Assembly: GCA_907163375.1 (NCBI GenBank)
Contig: CAJQUW010005272.1
Span: forward strand, 124,001 to 188,000
Source of the DNA: Prostheceraeus crozeri
Lineage: Eukaryota; Platyhelminthes; Polycladida; Euryleptidae
Length of the DNA: 64,000 nucleotides
Direction: 5' to 3'
Below, in pieces: positions 23,401-33,445 of this stretch. The notes below the pieces were generated by a model. The model was not told the DNA's origin, did no database searches, and saw only the letters and a list, made by a program, of their open reading frames with translations. The translations under genes were made by a program, and so were the position numbers. Each line of letters opens with the position of its first letter. Position 1 is the first letter of the stretch.

Positions 23401-23615
23401 TATCTGATCTAACTTTCCATTTCAAAAACTACTGATGACAGTTTAGATAACATAGTAATAAGTAATCTTAGTATTGTAATTACAACTTGAGTTCGCCTTC
23501 CTGTTGGATGAAGCATTATACTGGAGATTAGTACTGTAGTTGCCTTGTGATAAGATGTATCATCTGCGGATTTGCTGTCTGCGATGTCGTCCCGATGACT
23601 ATGGGCCTCCAAATA
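20465..23615. other. Start of the 14-kb intron, no recognised gene
   Basis: AT-rich intron. Short GGAGTCC and GACTCC words recur in both orientations near 20725-20760 and 21345-21415. Open frames such as 22887-23159 (90 codons) match nothing I recognise. No splice-consistent exon with paladin similarity is present, and none is expected because exons d and e join in phase and collinearly. Confidence 0.5.
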
Positions 23616-23978
23616 TGAAGGGCTATTCTGGAATTTCTTCCAGTTCTTATAGATTGCGTTATCTGCTATGTTATCTCCCGACTTGCGTCGAGGTGGTGAG
23701 GATAACGTGTTCAACCTACGCGGGTCTATATGACCCAGCAATCCCTTGCAGGACGTGGTCTTTTCCTCTAGCACATAGCTAGCTTTATAATTTACATGGT
23801 GAGTAATTCATAGTGTCTGCGTCCCAAGCCACAGCCATTAGCACATGACTGCCACCTAATCAGCCTTACCACGAGAATTCTGCTGACTTACCACCAGATC
23901 GAAACACTATGAAACACTTTCGCGCCACTATGACTATAAAAACATAGTCATTGCACATTTAAAGTCGATCCTGTTACA
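23616..23978 (-). mobile_element. Probable retrotransposon LTR
   Basis: Read on the - strand, the segment begins TGTAACAG directly after a purine-rich tract (CATAGGGGAGGGGGTAG, 23979-23995) and ends ...CCCTTCA at 23616. The next bases, TTTGGAGGCCCATAG, resemble a primer-binding region. TG...CA termini, a polypurine tract on one side and a possible primer site on the other fit an LTR with remnants of internal sequence on both sides. No gag or pol domain is visible nearby, and a second LTR was not found. Confidence is moderate at best. Confidence 0.4.
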
Positions 23979-24625
23979 CTACCCCCTCCCCTATGATAAG
24001 GGTCTCGCTCCTCCGAGCCTCTGTCTCAGAGTTGAGACAGGTCAGGCAGTGCTTGACGGATTAGTCTCCTGCCTGGAAAGTGCGTGTCTCTCGCCTATAG
24101 TATAGTGCGCTTTGACGGTATTCGCTTTAGATGGCTTGAAGCGTATCGGATCAAAGAAACAGTTACCAATTTCGTTGATAACACGAGGTCTGTTCTTCAG
24201 CCATGTGTCTCCACCGTATTTCTCGGCAAGTACTGTATGTCGATGAAAAACTTTGGGATTCGAGCATACTTCCTGTTTAACTCCTCATGAAGACGGCGGA
24301 AGTCACTCTGTACGTGATTAAGTGTCTTCGTTTCAAAATCCCATGGTCCAGCAGCTATAAGTATAGCTGCCAAATCTCTCCGGTCGATGTTCTGCCTTCG
24401 AACTTCTGACGTAGCTTGCATTATACTGTACTATGACCGGACTTCGCGATAGAAAGGTAGGGTGGTATATCGAATTATTTTCGGTAGCGAGATTTTGTCA
24501 ATTACGGATACAAATTTGGTAGAGAAATGATAATAGAGGTTAAAATGAAATCGTATTTGTTTTTCCGTGGCTTTGTAGAGCCATTTGGTCCTCAAAAAGG
24601 CTCGTGATGCGTTCGTTGGTGGTCA

Positions 24626-24865
24626 CTAGCATTTCGTAACCTCACCAGAAAGTTCAATCACTTGTCGAATCCGGGATGGCATGCTTTTGATCAGGCGGTT
24701 GATTATTTCTTGATCTACACTCTCCCACTCTTGCCTTAGCGAAGCTTCAAGTCGAGGAGACCATCTCCAGGAAGAATTGATCGCCTCACACCGCAATTCT
24801 GTAAACTCCAGACATTTTCAATTGGATTGAGGTCTGGTGACCAAGCGTGCCATTTCAAAGTTCGT
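24626..24865 (-). pseudogene. Tc1/mariner transposase, C-terminal fragment
   Basis: The - strand encodes IRTLKWHAWSPDLNPIENVW, with the SPDLNPIENVW motif holding the third catalytic acidic residue of the DDE domain. After one in-frame stop it continues with VDQEIINRLIKSMPSRIRQV and the terminal GEVTKC, typical of the Tc1 C-terminus. Everything N-terminal of IRTL is missing because the (ATTC)n tail of the CR1-like LINE starts there. This copy is a different Tc1 lineage from the one at 32755. Confidence 0.85.
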
Positions 24866-27800
24866 ATGAATGAATGAATGAATGATTTATTTGTCCAAAT
24901 AATAATACAAGCGAGAAGTAATACGGAAAAGACAAATGTGACACCCATTAAGGGTCTAGACACATATGTAGAAAATAATGATTTACCAAGTAGAATGTAG
25001 CAATATATGTGTCACCAGATGTCTGAACGCTTAAAATAACTTGATACTGAAGACTTAAACTTTGATACCGTGTCGACGCTCCTTTCTGGCAAGGTTAGAC
25101 TGTTTCAATGGCGAACTGTATCCACTGTGAAAAAACATGAGCGATATCCATGCATAGACTTGGGAATTAACATCTTCTCGTGAGAATAATGAGACATGTC
25201 GTCCTTGCTTATATCGACCAAACCATTGACGATCTTGAATAAAAAAAATCAATTTGTATCTTAATCGTTGGGCTTCGAGACTTAAAATATTCAAGTTTAA
25301 CAACTTTGAGCGATAGTTAAGGCCATGTAGATTCCAAAAGAAATTACAAAAGCGACGTTGAACTTTTTCGATACTATCTACGAGTTATCTCTTCTGTGGG
25401 CACCAGATTACATTTCCAAATTCTAGGATAGACCGTATGTATGACTTATAGAGGAGGAGCAGGCACACAGGATCTCGAGATTGAAACGATCTCTTCAGCA
25501 TACCGAGGAGGTGATTTGCTTTCTTAACAGTATGAAGGATGTGATCTTCGAATGACAGAGAAGGAGTGATTGCAATGCCCAAGTCTTTGAAATGATTAGT
25601 TTTTTCAACTGGATTTAAACCCAAGGAATATTGATGAGACACATTATGAACTCCGAAATGCATGGATTTGCACTTGGATGCATTCATTGAGATACCATTG
25701 GCAATAGACCATTGATGAATGGAATACAAGTATTCTTGCAACAAAATCGGTTGGATAATGCTTGATTTGCCATCGTAAGTATGAAGCAGCTTCACGTCAT
25801 CTTCATACTTAATCAGTTTACTGTAAGTAACATGGCGGTCGAGGTCATCGATGAAAATGTTAAATAGGATAGGGCCTAACACAGAACCCTGAATAACACC
25901 ACTTTGGATTGATGTAGTGACAGATAACATGCCATTAACGCGAACCGCTTGATACCGATCTGCGAAATAATCCATGAACCATTTAAGAAAAAGACCGCAA
26001 ATACCATAATTATTGAGCTTCCGGATAAGTAAGGAGTGGGGCACGGTATCAAATGCCTTTCGATAATCCACAAATACCGCATCATCCGCATAGCCAACAT
26101 CAATTTTCTGCGTCAATTCGCCGTAAAAACACAAATTTGCGGTTTCAGTGGATCTGCCGGGGAGAGAAATCCATGTTGAGTTGGCATTGAAGTCTGAGTA
26201 AAGACATGACTCATTAACCGCCTATGAATAACTCGCTCCATAACACGGCAGGTGCAACTCGTAAGAGCAATTGGCCGATAATTTTCTATCATCTCCTTTG
26301 AACCGGACTTGTGAATAGGTGCGATTATAATATCTTTCCAGCAACTTGATACTACTGATCTTGCCATGGAAAAATTGAAAAATGAAGTCAACATCGAGGC
26401 CAAAAAAGAACCGCCATTTTTAATGATGATATAGGATATCCCTTCTCCATCAACCGAGTGGGATGCGGACAGCTTGTTGATAACGTCTAAGACATCATTC
26501 ACAGTAAAATACACTGAGTCAAGAAAGTTGACATCATGCGGGAGGTGACTGTCAGACTCGTGTGCAATTGCTTCATCATACATGTAGTCTTGATTGAAAT
26601 TCGAAGCAAAATACTCGTTAAAAGCGTTTGCTATTTTGTCAGCAGAGTCATGTGTATGACCATTGCTATCAGAAATACAACTGAAAAAATTATTTTTTGA
26701 TTTGAACTTGTTTTTCATGTAGCTCCAGAAAGGCTTGGAATTCCCGTTTAGTTTAGCTTCGGAACAAATAAAACGTTCATACGACATCACTGCTTGACGA
26801 GTTTCATGCCAAACCAGAGATTGCAGATAAACCAACTTCATCTTATTCAATTCAGATGTGGCGTCCAGGTAATGGTGAAAAAGTCTACGATTTCTGCGTA
26901 ACAAGGTACGAGTTTTGCGAGATGTACCGGTACATCCAGTCTCAAAAGCGCCGATTTTTCTTTTAATCGGGACTGACACTCTGACAGCATTCATGATGTT
27001 GCTTTTAAACGAGCTCCAAATATCGTTTACATCGCTGTAATTTGACGGTGTCGGCCAATGCGAATTGCACAAAGTTCTTTGAAATCTGGTCCAATTGGCT
27101 CGGGAAAAGTCAAGAACATCACTAACAATGTTACCATCTTTGTTAGCTGTAATATCAATTGTGACTGAGACAATTGCGTGATCAGATGTACCAAAACATT
27201 CTAACACATACACTTTTTCTACCGTAGTCGAAAGCGTACAAAAAACAAGGTCTAAAATGTTGTTTGAACTAGGACGGGTAGGCTTGTCGACAACCTGATT
27301 CAAAAAATTGTCCAGGCACCAGTCCACTAGAGGTAGATGAGCACTGGAAGAGGTACATTTTTGCCAGTCGATATCTGGGCAGTTAAAATCTCCGCATATG
27401 ATCTGAAGATTTTATCTACAGGACTAACTACATCATAGAAATATTTCAGAAATAAGGTATCTCTCAAATCAAAATCCGGTGGCATGTACACACAAGTTAA
27501 AGTGAATGATTTATCATCAGAGAAAATTCTACATGTAACAGCACCGTTTTTTTTCGTCAGAAAAAACATTTACTAAAGAAGAAGGCAATCTCTGTGATAC
27601 ATAAACAATGACGCCACCACCTGAACAGTTTATACGATCGGACCGGAATAATGAATAGCCACCTACTTTCAAAAAAGAGTCGTTGATGTCAACAGTAGCC
27701 AAAGATTCGGTGATGCAAATTGTAATGGGTTTGAACTCAGCAACATATGCACGAAGTAAATCAATTTTATTGACAAGTGAGCGAGCATTAATAAGAATGC

Positions 27801-28030
27801 CGACTTGATCTTTGAATGAACTAGCTACACAACTCCTGTGACAAGTAGCAATGTCGTCCATGTAAATCTAGTCGGAGGAAGGTGTCTTTCTTGTATTAAC
27901 TTAATAGTTGTCATTTTCTTTAGATATTCAATATACTGCGATAGACCTTTGATATCAGACAGTAAGAATGCATTTAGTGTGCATTTGAAGCTGGGACATT
28001 CCTATAACGATGTCTAAATGTTTCATAATT
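24866..28030 (-). mobile_element. CR1/L2-like LINE, broken ORF2
   Basis: A - strand non-LTR retrotransposon ending in an (ATTC)n tail at about 24867-24892. In order on the - strand: an apurinic endonuclease with INARSLVNKIDLLRAYV and ITES (27861-27529); CGDFNCPDIDW near 27370-27400; TSDHAIVSV near 27195; then the reverse transcriptase with NYRPIALTS (26300), YRKAFDTVPHSLL (26065), QGSVLGPILFNIFIDDL (25880) and the catalytic YEDDVKLL (25805). The reading frame is broken at about 27550, 27350 and 26120, so the copy is inactive. The residues add up to roughly 830, close to a complete CR1-type ORF2. No ORF1 is seen. The 5' boundary is uncertain: the upstream pseudoknot region could be part of its 5' UTR. 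Confidence 0.92.
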
Positions 28031-28054
28031 TTAATAAACATATATTTAATAAGA

Positions 28055-28340
28055 CTTAAGGTTTGACCTTAAGAGGACAGGTGGTGCGTTCCCACCGGCA
28101 GGACGCGTCAAACTTTTGACTATCCTAGGACTACATTTTAGAGCCAAACTTGACGAGATCGGTGTGGAGGACCTTCCCACTAGTCCATTTTTCAATCAGC
28201 GCTTCTAAAGCGGGGCTGGACCTTGCCCCTAATGGTCCTTTGACTTGTGATCCTCGACAAATGCATGAATGCATAAAGTTCTTTAAGCACAAAGACTTGA
28301 CGGATCTGATTGCGTGCCGGGCGGACCTTCCCGGGGGTCC
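28055..28340. ncRNA. Tandem predicted pseudoknots, possible structured RNA
   Basis: A CTTAAGGT/ACCTTAAG hairpin (28055-28073) is followed by four hairpins whose loops pair with sequence just downstream. GGTGG/CCACC (28080-28096) has loop TGCGTTC matching GGACGCG at 28101-28107, including two G-U pairs. GTGG/CCAC (28164-28180) has loop GGAC pairing with GTCC at 28183-28186. GGGGC/GCCCC (28212-28229) has loop GGACC pairing with GGTCC at 28234-28238. CCGGG/CCCGG (28317-28334) has loop GGACC pairing with GGTCC at 28336-28340. The last three share the loop word GGACCTT while stem sequences differ and still pair. Strand is undecided because the complement folds the same way. It lies immediately 5' of the CR1-like LINE. 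No known RNA family is recognised. Confidence 0.5.
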
Positions 28341-28559
28341 ATAACATAGCGCTATACGGACTGGACTTCACCCTTAAGTGTACGAGATCGTACAAGGCCG
28401 CTTAACAAGTGATCTCCTTGGTCAAAGTTTCAGGCTCGATTGATTAGGAACTTATATATAAACAGACACTTAGTAATCACCATGTCAACCCCATGGTGAC
28501 CAGTAACCGACACAGGCCATTCATCACACTAGGGCAGTTAGCGATAAAAAACAACGTTA

Positions 28560-29060
28560 AAACAAATAAAACAATAGCCAGTCGTCAGCAGGTACCCGCC
28601 TGGTCGCGTTTCGGCCCCTCTACCTGAACGCTCAAGCCCAGGCGGGTGGCGTCCCGCATAAATTTATATGCGGCTGGCATTCTAAAATCAATACAGTAAT
28701 GATATGTGTAATAATAAGTAATACTGATAGTAATAGTAAAAACAGAAACAAAACAACCGCAAAAGACGGATACAACCAAAACAAACTAAAATATGTGTGT
28801 GAAATACTGAAATGGTATAACCAATAAAAAAACTATCTTCGTGATTCTGCTGCTGTTCACCTTGATGATTTCGATGTGAATATCCTTCAGAGAGCGTGAA
28901 GTACCGTTGACACTGCTTTGATAGAAGCTCGCATGACTCAGGACAGATGTCCAATTATGAATCGTCGTCATGAGGTTGCTGACTTGCAGGAGAATATTGA
29001 TTTTTATTCAGCTGTTACATATATATGTCGGAATAGCATGTCATATGCGCCTGTTCTAAC
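28560..29060. other. Intron sequence, possible repeat ends
   Basis: GC-rich island at 28590-28675 with inverted GGTACCCGCCTGG and CCAGGCGGGTGG words and GCATAAATTTATATGC, suggesting a repeat terminus. The rest is AT-rich. Open frames here are short and unconvincing. Confidence 0.3.
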
Positions 29061-29065
29061 TCTGT

Positions 29066-29100
29066 GAAGATGGGTTTGGACCCGAAACGTGGAGTGAAAA
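29066..29100 (+). ncRNA. Hammerhead-like remnant
   Basis: CTGTGAAGAT is followed by a GGGT-TTGG-ACCC hairpin and then GAAACGT. The order (catalytic-core-like word, stem II, GAAA) resembles type I hammerhead ribozymes of Penelope-like elements, but the first core word departs from CTGATGA. It is probably a degenerate copy. Confidence 0.3.
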
Positions 29101-29177
29101 CTCGTTTTTCTTTTTACTGCAGGTTTTGCAGAAATTCAGGGGAGTGTGCTTCTCGAGCACGAGTGCAGTCTGCACTG

Positions 29178-29605
29178 TAAACCGTTGACTGACAATTGAC
29201 AGACATTTATCCTGCAAAATCTATCTTGTCGGTCATTGTTAGTTCTTGTAGGATGATTGCCACTGAACACCTACAATATCTGACAAAAAGCGACAAAATG
29301 AATAGCAGTGAATTATAGCTTAAATTTTATCAAAAATGTGGGTAACTATTTAAATTATGTCAAAATCAATCATGGTTTTGCCACACAATAATACAGATTG
29401 CCCAAAAGTCAAGCAATCACTAATCGAAAAAATCAATCAATATTCAACAGTTTTTGTTTAGTTAATTTGCATACAAAGCATCTGTTTCGATGTCGGTGGA
29501 GAACCTGCAAATTCGTCGGATATCACAGGATATTGGAGGTGACAATCGTCGGTTGATTTTGTCAGTAATTTTGTAGGATAATTGTCGGTTTACGGTTTAA
29601 AGGGT
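29178..29605. mobile_element. Possible MITE
   Basis: The left end has GTAAACCGT then CTGACAAT, and the right end on the opposite strand has TTTAAACCGTAAACCGACAAT. Both are followed by ATCCTGCAAAA or ATCCTACAAAA. The inverted ends are imperfect and about 430 bp apart, with no coding capacity. No target duplication was identified. Confidence 0.4.
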
Positions 29606-30809
29606 GCAATCTTTTAAGTCCGCTTAAACTTTCTAAAATTCGATTCTCATTTGATTGCTACTTACTTTTAAGTTGGATTTGAATATAATTTTCCTGAAAA
29701 AAAGGTGTGCAAGTTTCAATCGTGTGAACTCAATCCTTAGAATCGCAACGATGAACTTGCATTTAATTATTGCTGAAGTCTGTCATCTGATTGAGACAAT
29801 CATGGATTATTAAAAACAGGATGAAAGCTAGATTCGAATATCAGTATTCGCATGCGTACTCAGGCGAATATTATTTGAACGAAGAACATCAATGGTGTTC
29901 AAAGTATAAAGTTTTCTCAGTTGTAGAAAATGTGAGCATTTAAAGACGAATACTAATCTATCATCACCTTGTTCATCCTTTAGAGGCGGTTGACCGTGAG
30001 AACCTTTCTATGTAAGTTGCTTATCATTTCGCTTATTTTGCTAACCGTCCCTGACAACTTACACTTGCATATTTCTAACTCACATGCTACTCTACTGTTG
30101 ATGATTGTAACAGTGAAGTGTGGAGATTGTTGTTTGTGACAGATAGTTGTGAATATTTCTACATTATTCTACACTCAGGAGCAAATCGCTTATGGAGACT
30201 GAACGCCAGAAAATATATCAAACATTTACATGTAAAGTAAATGAATACTTACACATTCCGATGGCAGTCACTGCTTCTAATGTTTGTAGTTGGATATTGT
30301 TCGAACTGGACTGTAAATTAAATAATGCTGTAAGAAGTCACTTTGTAGAACGTTTATCCCACGTCAGGGTGAGGAGGCCATTTACCTACCGCCCCCCCCC
30401 CCGCCTCGAAATCATGATACATTCAAAAGCCCGGTATCGAGAGGTTCAAGACACGTTCACAAAGACCTGTAATGCAACTCCTTCAGAAAAAATGTGGAGT
30501 GGCTTTCAAGAGTCAGTGAATTTTTATGCGAGATATCTTTGATTACATTAGTGGTGATATGCAATCGATTACAATGTCAGAAACGGCATAAGTGCGAAAA
30601 CAAAGCCCCATCAGGTAATAAACTATCAACGACTACCTGAAAAGGAAAATGTCGCACCTATCGATTGTGGTGGACAATCGATCCCCGCTACTTGCCTTAA
30701 TGTCGGCGGTCACAATTTTGACGTGTTATTTATTCATTGATTATTATTGCCTTGACAACTGATGTGTGGTGGTGAGGGTTTGATCCTGCCAATTGACAGA
30801 GTCGCGTAA
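29606..30809. other. Intron sequence without recognised features
   Basis: AT-rich. A 116-codon open frame at 30192-30542 crosses a poly-C run at 30391 and matches nothing known. No exon or repeat that I can support. Confidence 0.4.
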
Positions 30810-30883
30810 GTGGCTCGTAGCTCAGTTGGTTAGAGCACAGGTCTAGTTAACCTTGGTCGTAGGTTCGAATCCTACCAGCCGCA
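30810..30883 (+). tRNA. tRNA-Thr(AGT)-like gene, one extra base in acceptor arm
   Basis: Box A TAGCTCAGTTGG and box B GGTTCGAATCC are canonical. The D arm pairs GCTC with GAGC. The anticodon arm pairs CAGGT with ACCTT except for the first pair (C opposite T), and its loop CTAGTTA gives anticodon AGT. The T arm pairs GTAGG with CCTAC. The 3' acceptor strand CAGCCGC plus discriminator A pairs with G-T-G-G-C-T-G on the 5' side only if one C at 30816 is bulged. The bulge and the anticodon-stem mismatch make a pseudogene or SINE-head origin possible. No duplicated copy is seen in the window. A Pol III terminator follows within 5 bases. Confidence 0.8.
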
Positions 30884-30887
30884 CATC

Positions 30888-30891
30888 TTTT
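30888..30891 (+). terminator. Pol III terminator TTTT
   Basis: TTTT four bases after the discriminator base of the tRNA-like gene, the minimal Pol III stop signal. Confidence 0.55.
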
Positions 30892-31528
30892 GCATGGCAA
30901 TCTGATCTATCGTGTATTTAATCTCATTGTTGTTAACTATTTCACCAAGTTATGTTCATGACTTTTCCAAATTCATCACTTGCGGACTTTCTTATTGACG
31001 AGGTTAAAATTAAGCATCAAAACGTTCAGATCTTCGCCTGATATGTCCGGCTACACAGACCGCCCTAACACAATGTACTGCACCAGCCGGGGGAGAATTG
31101 CTATTCTTTAATACTTTATGATTAAATGCTCAGCGGTTTTCTTCGCAAATACATGCGATGCAGCCTATTGTGCGTTCCTTCAGCTGAGTCAACCAGTCTA
31201 CATATTAAAGGTTAGTTTGAGCAAACGGAGACTTTCGGAAGAGTCCTTGTAGAATGATATACATTCAGCAACAATGATAACTGCACATTGAAATTTCTTT
31301 CTTTTTCATTCACTAAGACATTGCTGATCAATCAATTGATTTGATGACTATTCACGGCCGCAGTAGCAACAGCTGTCAATTTCTAACCGAGAATATCAAA
31401 AAACTAATTAATGATCAATGGTTCGCATATTGTGCACTATTGGTCCCACATCACTATTTAATCAGACCTTTCTTAAAGTGTTTCTGCAGTTATTAACCTC
31501 TTCTGACGATATCAAACAATAAATCTCA

Positions 31529-32722
31529 GTAAAAGCAAGAACACTTTTCAGTGTGAACTCCGTGTTTTTATTTTGGTCAAGCAGTCAAATAATAAAATCA
31601 AATTAAAGTTACAGAAATTTTCGGCCTCTTGGCCCTTGTCAACTGTTGATGTTTGCATCACCCTTATGTGCATATCCAACCATTAAATAAGGCCATCACT
31701 GGTCATAGATCAGCAGTGAACATGGCTAACAAGAGGGTATGACGTCATTTCTTGTTTCCTATTAATTTTAGGTTTTAGACTGTCAATATATTTACATTCG
31801 TCGATAGTAGTATCACGAGAGTTATTTTTCTTTGATAGAATCTCAATTTTAAAATTATCTATGCTGGTATTATTTCCATGCAACAACGTATGCAGCGTTA
31901 GCGCATTATTTTCGTTTCTTTTATTTATAGCGCTTTTGTGTTCATGGTGGCGAATTTTAAACTGACGAGATGTTTTACCTATATAAAACTGGTTGCAAAT
32001 CGCACAAGTATACTTGTTGCCGATCTGTTTTCAAACATTGCACGTACAAGTGTTTTTGATTTTTGATTTATTCCTCATAAACTTTTCCAGAGACTTGTTA
32101 GGTTTACTCACTAGGTTGCTGTCCAACCTATGTTTGCGTAAAAGTTTTCGAATTTTTTTATATCACATCCGTCACTGATGAAGGGCAGAATCAAATTCGG
32201 ATACTTCTTGTTTTGAGAACGCTTCTGTTTGGTATGTTTTATAATCCTGCAGTCCTTGTTGTTATATCCATTGTTTTTTAATTGCTTTTCAAATGCCTTT
32301 TGGGACTTTTCAAACTTTTCATTAGTTGAACATCTTTTCTCAATGTCATTCAGGCGGGATTGTATAAAATTTGATTTTATATGCGCAGGGACATAGGAAT
32401 CTTTTTTCATACAAATGCCTGAATGTCTTTGTTTTTGAAACCATGTATACTCAATTTTATTTCCTTGAGTAGTTATACTTATCCAGAAAATCAAGACTTA
32501 TCTCCGGTGGATTCACTTCTATTGTGAATTTTATAGAGGGCTCAATGTCATTAAATGTAGTCACTATTTCGTTCACAGTTTTATCGTCAAATTCAATAGG
32601 ACCAAAAATTATATCGTCAATATTGACTGCTTGACCAAAATAAAAACACGGAGTTCACACTGAAAAGTGTTCTTGCTTTTACTGGTATAAATGAAACTCC
32701 CGAACCGACTGGTCGAATATGT
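31529..32722 (-). mobile_element. Penelope-like retroelement, 5'-truncated, nested in the Tc1-like element
   Basis: The insertion is flanked by an 11-bp duplication, AATAAATCTCA, at 31518-31528 and 32723-32733. The - strand encodes the end of the reverse transcriptase region (SRLNDIEKRCSTNEKFEKSQ, 32360-32300) and, after frame breaks near 32150 and 32030, a GIY-YIG endonuclease: YTCAICNQFYIGKTSRQFKI, HHEHKSAINKR, then ECKYIDSLKPKINR near 31790. The two ends carry an inverted repeat of about 50 bp (GTAAAAGCAAGAACACTTTT at 31529 and its complement at 32662-32681), with about 41 extra bp outside the arm at the 5' side. A hammerhead-like core lies at 31617-31645 on the - strand. Confidence 0.88.
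31617..31645 (-). ncRNA. Hammerhead-like core in Penelope-like element
   Basis: On the - strand, GTTGACAAG is followed by a GGCC-AAGA-GGCC hairpin and GAAAA. Penelope-like elements are known to carry type I hammerhead ribozymes near their ends. Here the core word differs from CTGANGA at two positions, so activity is unlikely. Confidence 0.35.
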
Positions 32723-32754
32723 AATAAATCTCAATTTTTATTATACCCAAACAA

Positions 32755-33445
32755 ATGAGTGACGGTGAACGATGGAAAGCTATTGGGATGCTGACGGCCG
32801 GAAGTTCCTATCGAGCTGTCGGTAGACATTTTGGTAGAGCTCCCAACACCATCCAAAATCTTTGGATCAAGACCCGAGTAAGTGGAACCGTTGAGCACGC
32901 TTCAAAACGTCTAAAACGCTGGCACACGACTGTCCGAGCAGATAGGCGTCTGCTGAGAATAGTTCGAGGCAATCCCACCATGCCTGCTACCCTACTGCGT
33001 CTTATGTAGGGAGAGCAAAACTTCCGTGGCAATACATTAAGTGCACAGACTATGAGGCGCCGACTCAAGGAGGGTGGATTCCGTTCCCGAAAGATGCGGA
33101 AGATGGCACGATTAAGTCCAGCTCATGTGGCACATCGGGAACGCTGACCAATGCAGCGCGTGCAGTTATTTTTACGGAAGAAAGTCGATTTCGCCTCTTT
33201 CGTGCCGATGGACGCATGCGTGTTTGGCCAAGAACTTTGGAATACTCATGTTCAACAAGCTGATCGTCAAGGAGTATCACTGCATGTATGGGCTGGTATA
33301 ACAATGAATCGCCGTACAACTGAGACAGGCGCTGACCACCTGCTGGAATGAGATGCCTCGAACCTACATTCGGCGACTTATTTTGGGAATGCCTCGAAGT
33401 GTAACAAGTTTACTTTTAGCCCGTGGAGGCTACACGCGATATTGA
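32755..33445 (+). pseudogene. Tc1-like transposase with internal deletion
   Basis: The ATG at 32755 opens an N-terminal helix-turn-helix region (WKAIGMLTAGSSYRAVGRHF, then FGRAPNTIQNLW) and LRIVRGNPTMPATLLRLM, ending in a TAG at 33007. The frame resumes with TMRRRLKEGGF and, shifted, FTEESRFRLFRADGRMRVWP, the first catalytic block of the DDE domain with Glu where Tc1 elements usually have Asp (FTDES). After HVWAGITM the sequence jumps directly to MPRTYIRRLILGMPRSVTSL and the terminal RGGYTRY. The part that should contain the second Asp and the SPDLNPIE motif is gone. The product cannot be a working transposase. Confidence 0.9.

Noticed and set aside
28150..28344. 64-codon open frame across the pseudoknot block
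   Set aside because: The frame coincides with the GC-rich stems, and conservation between modules is at the structural, not the codon, level: the modules fall in different frames.
30192..30542. 116-codon open frame as a possible extra exon
   Set aside because: No similarity to paladin, passes through a poly-C run, and exons d and e already join in phase with collinear protein.
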